Shown here: piece by piece, positions 63,517 through 64,000 of the stretch
Layout of the letters: each line of letters opens with the position of its first letter
Numbering within the stretch: position 1 is the stretch's first letter
Source: Acidobacteriota bacterium
GTDB lineage: Bacteria; Acidobacteriota; Blastocatellia; Pyrinomonadales; Pyrinomonadaceae
Direction: 5' to 3'
NCBI GenBank assembly: GCA_003385635.1
Contig: QQUY01000001.1
Location: 2,581,001 to 2,645,000 of the forward strand
Length of the DNA: 64,000 bases
The notes under the pieces: model-generated
What the model saw: the letters and a program-made list of their open reading frames with translations, nothing else
Database searches by the model: none
What the model was told of the DNA's origin: nothing
Translations under genes and position numbers: made by a program

Positions 63517-64000
63517 CTGGTCAGCGACACCTGGTCGCATTGGCATAGGGGAATACCAATCGAGGACGCGAATCTTAACCAGGTCTTCGAGATAACGGTC
63601 GACGACCTCTTGCCGGATCGGACCAAACTCGGCTGATAACGCATTGCGGATCATCGCTGAACCCCGCTTACCATCGATAAAATTCACTAGCTCGAACTTG
63701 GCGTCGCCAGATAACCTGTTTCCCGGCCGACGGTACCATTCGAGATCGGCTTCCGAAAGCTTGCTCTCAGGGAGACCGAAATCGAGAGGTCCGCGGGTTC
63801 TTCGAATCGGAACCTTCCCTCCAGGGAGTTCAAGAATTCCCGCAGTCCTCGTTGCATACCCCATCGTTGGAGCGACCGCTTCCAGAGTCTTCGAATGCCT
63901 GTCGAACTGTGCCTTCAGAGACGACCGCATTTCCGCGACGATCGCCTGGGAAGAATCTCTGCCGTTGTAATGAATGATCGTGTAGAGCGCCTCATCTTCG
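63514..64000 (-). CDS. C-terminal part of a possible M28-type peptidase (cut by the window)
   Basis: The frame is open to the window edge and reads about 161 residues, so the N-terminal part is outside. The end has FELVNFIDGKRGSAMIRNAL, AEFGPIRQEVVDRYLEDLVK, a winged-helix-like segment similar to the C-terminus of some Acidobacteriota M28 aminopeptidase-like proteins. No catalytic residue lies in the visible part, so the assignment rests on that segment alone. The TGA stop sits in a repeat unit. Confidence 0.5.
   Translation of the reverse strand, partial: EDEALYTIIHYNGRDSSQAIVAEMRSSLKAQFDRHSKTLEAVAPTMGYATRTAGILELPGGKVPIRRTRGPLDFGLPESKLSEADLEWYRRPGNRLSGDAKFELVNFIDGKRGSAMIRNALSAEFGPIRQEVVDRYLEDLVKIRVLDWYSPMPMRPGVADQ

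Overview
The window looks like a chromosomal segment of an Acidobacteriota genome, most likely class Blastocatellia (Pyrinomonadaceae-like). This is an inference from content: TPR-bearing Ser/Thr kinases, one beside an ECF sigma factor of the TIGR02999 type; a secreted beta-helix protein ending in the tandem 'FRP...W' / 'DGDG' repeats common in that group; a moderately high GC content; and Shine-Dalgarno-poor gene starts. About 44 protein genes on both strands can be supported. I see no rRNA, tRNA, CRISPR array, transposase or phage gene. Most genes are housekeeping or secreted/hypothetical, and the intergenic DNA is unusually rich in repeats.

Layout. 0.2-10.5 kb: an SDR oxidoreductase, then two tandem paralogous receptor-like Ser/Thr kinases (kinase - TM - TolB-like domain - TPR), then an ECF sigma / kinase-TPR pair on the minus strand. 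10.7-18.7 kb: a secreted beta-helix/FG-GAP-like protein, an FAD monooxygenase, two small exported proteins, a KefB-type antiporter and a membrane protein. 18.9-30.7 kb: DNA repair and information processing: uvrC, the Sua5-type tRNA t6A enzyme, an orphan Rad50/SbcC-like ATPase, RNase H, a secreted Ycf48-like propeller, prmA and era. 30.7-41.2 kb: a large exported TPR protein, a zinc-ribbon coiled-coil protein, a DNA polymerase with 3'-5' exonuclease but no 5' nuclease domain, an RNase E/G with a ~400-residue disordered insertion inside its S1 domain, and a LolA-fold-like exported protein. 41.3-55.3 kb: a ClpC/ClpA-type unfoldase, a GNAT enzyme, enolase, a CNNM/CorC-type membrane protein, a NifU/Bfd fusion, a TlpA-like lipoprotein, then a GH15 glucan hydrolase / AlbA_2 protein / pyruvate kinase run, and a threonine dehydratase-like enzyme. 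55.9-64 kb: two ankyrin proteins, an NTF2-like protein, an L,D-transpeptidase, an O-methyltransferase, an FMN reductase, a secreted protein with Tudor-like modules, and the C-terminal part of a possible peptidase at the edge.

How the genes relate. GH15, pyruvate kinase and enolase (though not in one transcript) suggest glucan breakdown into lower glycolysis. The sigma/kinase pair and the tandem kinases suggest envelope or stress signalling. UvrC, the Rad50-like ATPase, RNase H and the exo/polymerase are genome-maintenance genes. RNase E/G, Era, PrmA and Sua5 serve RNA and ribosome metabolism.

The most unusual feature is the intergenic DNA. Nearly every gap holds degenerate 7-bp tandem arrays (CTGACTY, ATCTCTY, GCTCACY, CTGTCTY, GATACCT and AGTACTC types), 9-bp arrays (NNNAACTCA), inverted-repeat elements built from CACAAAG/CACGAAG or GCAAAG words, and paired-hairpin REP-like elements with a conserved GCACATCA spacer. 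The 7/9-bp arrays run right up to gene ends, supply or touch the stop codon of more than a dozen genes, and sit directly 5' of several start codons, with their pyrimidine-rich strand nearly always pointing toward the gene. Whole flanking cassettes of 100-200 bp are duplicated beside unrelated genes. This array-and-cassette system is the best candidate here for something not yet described.
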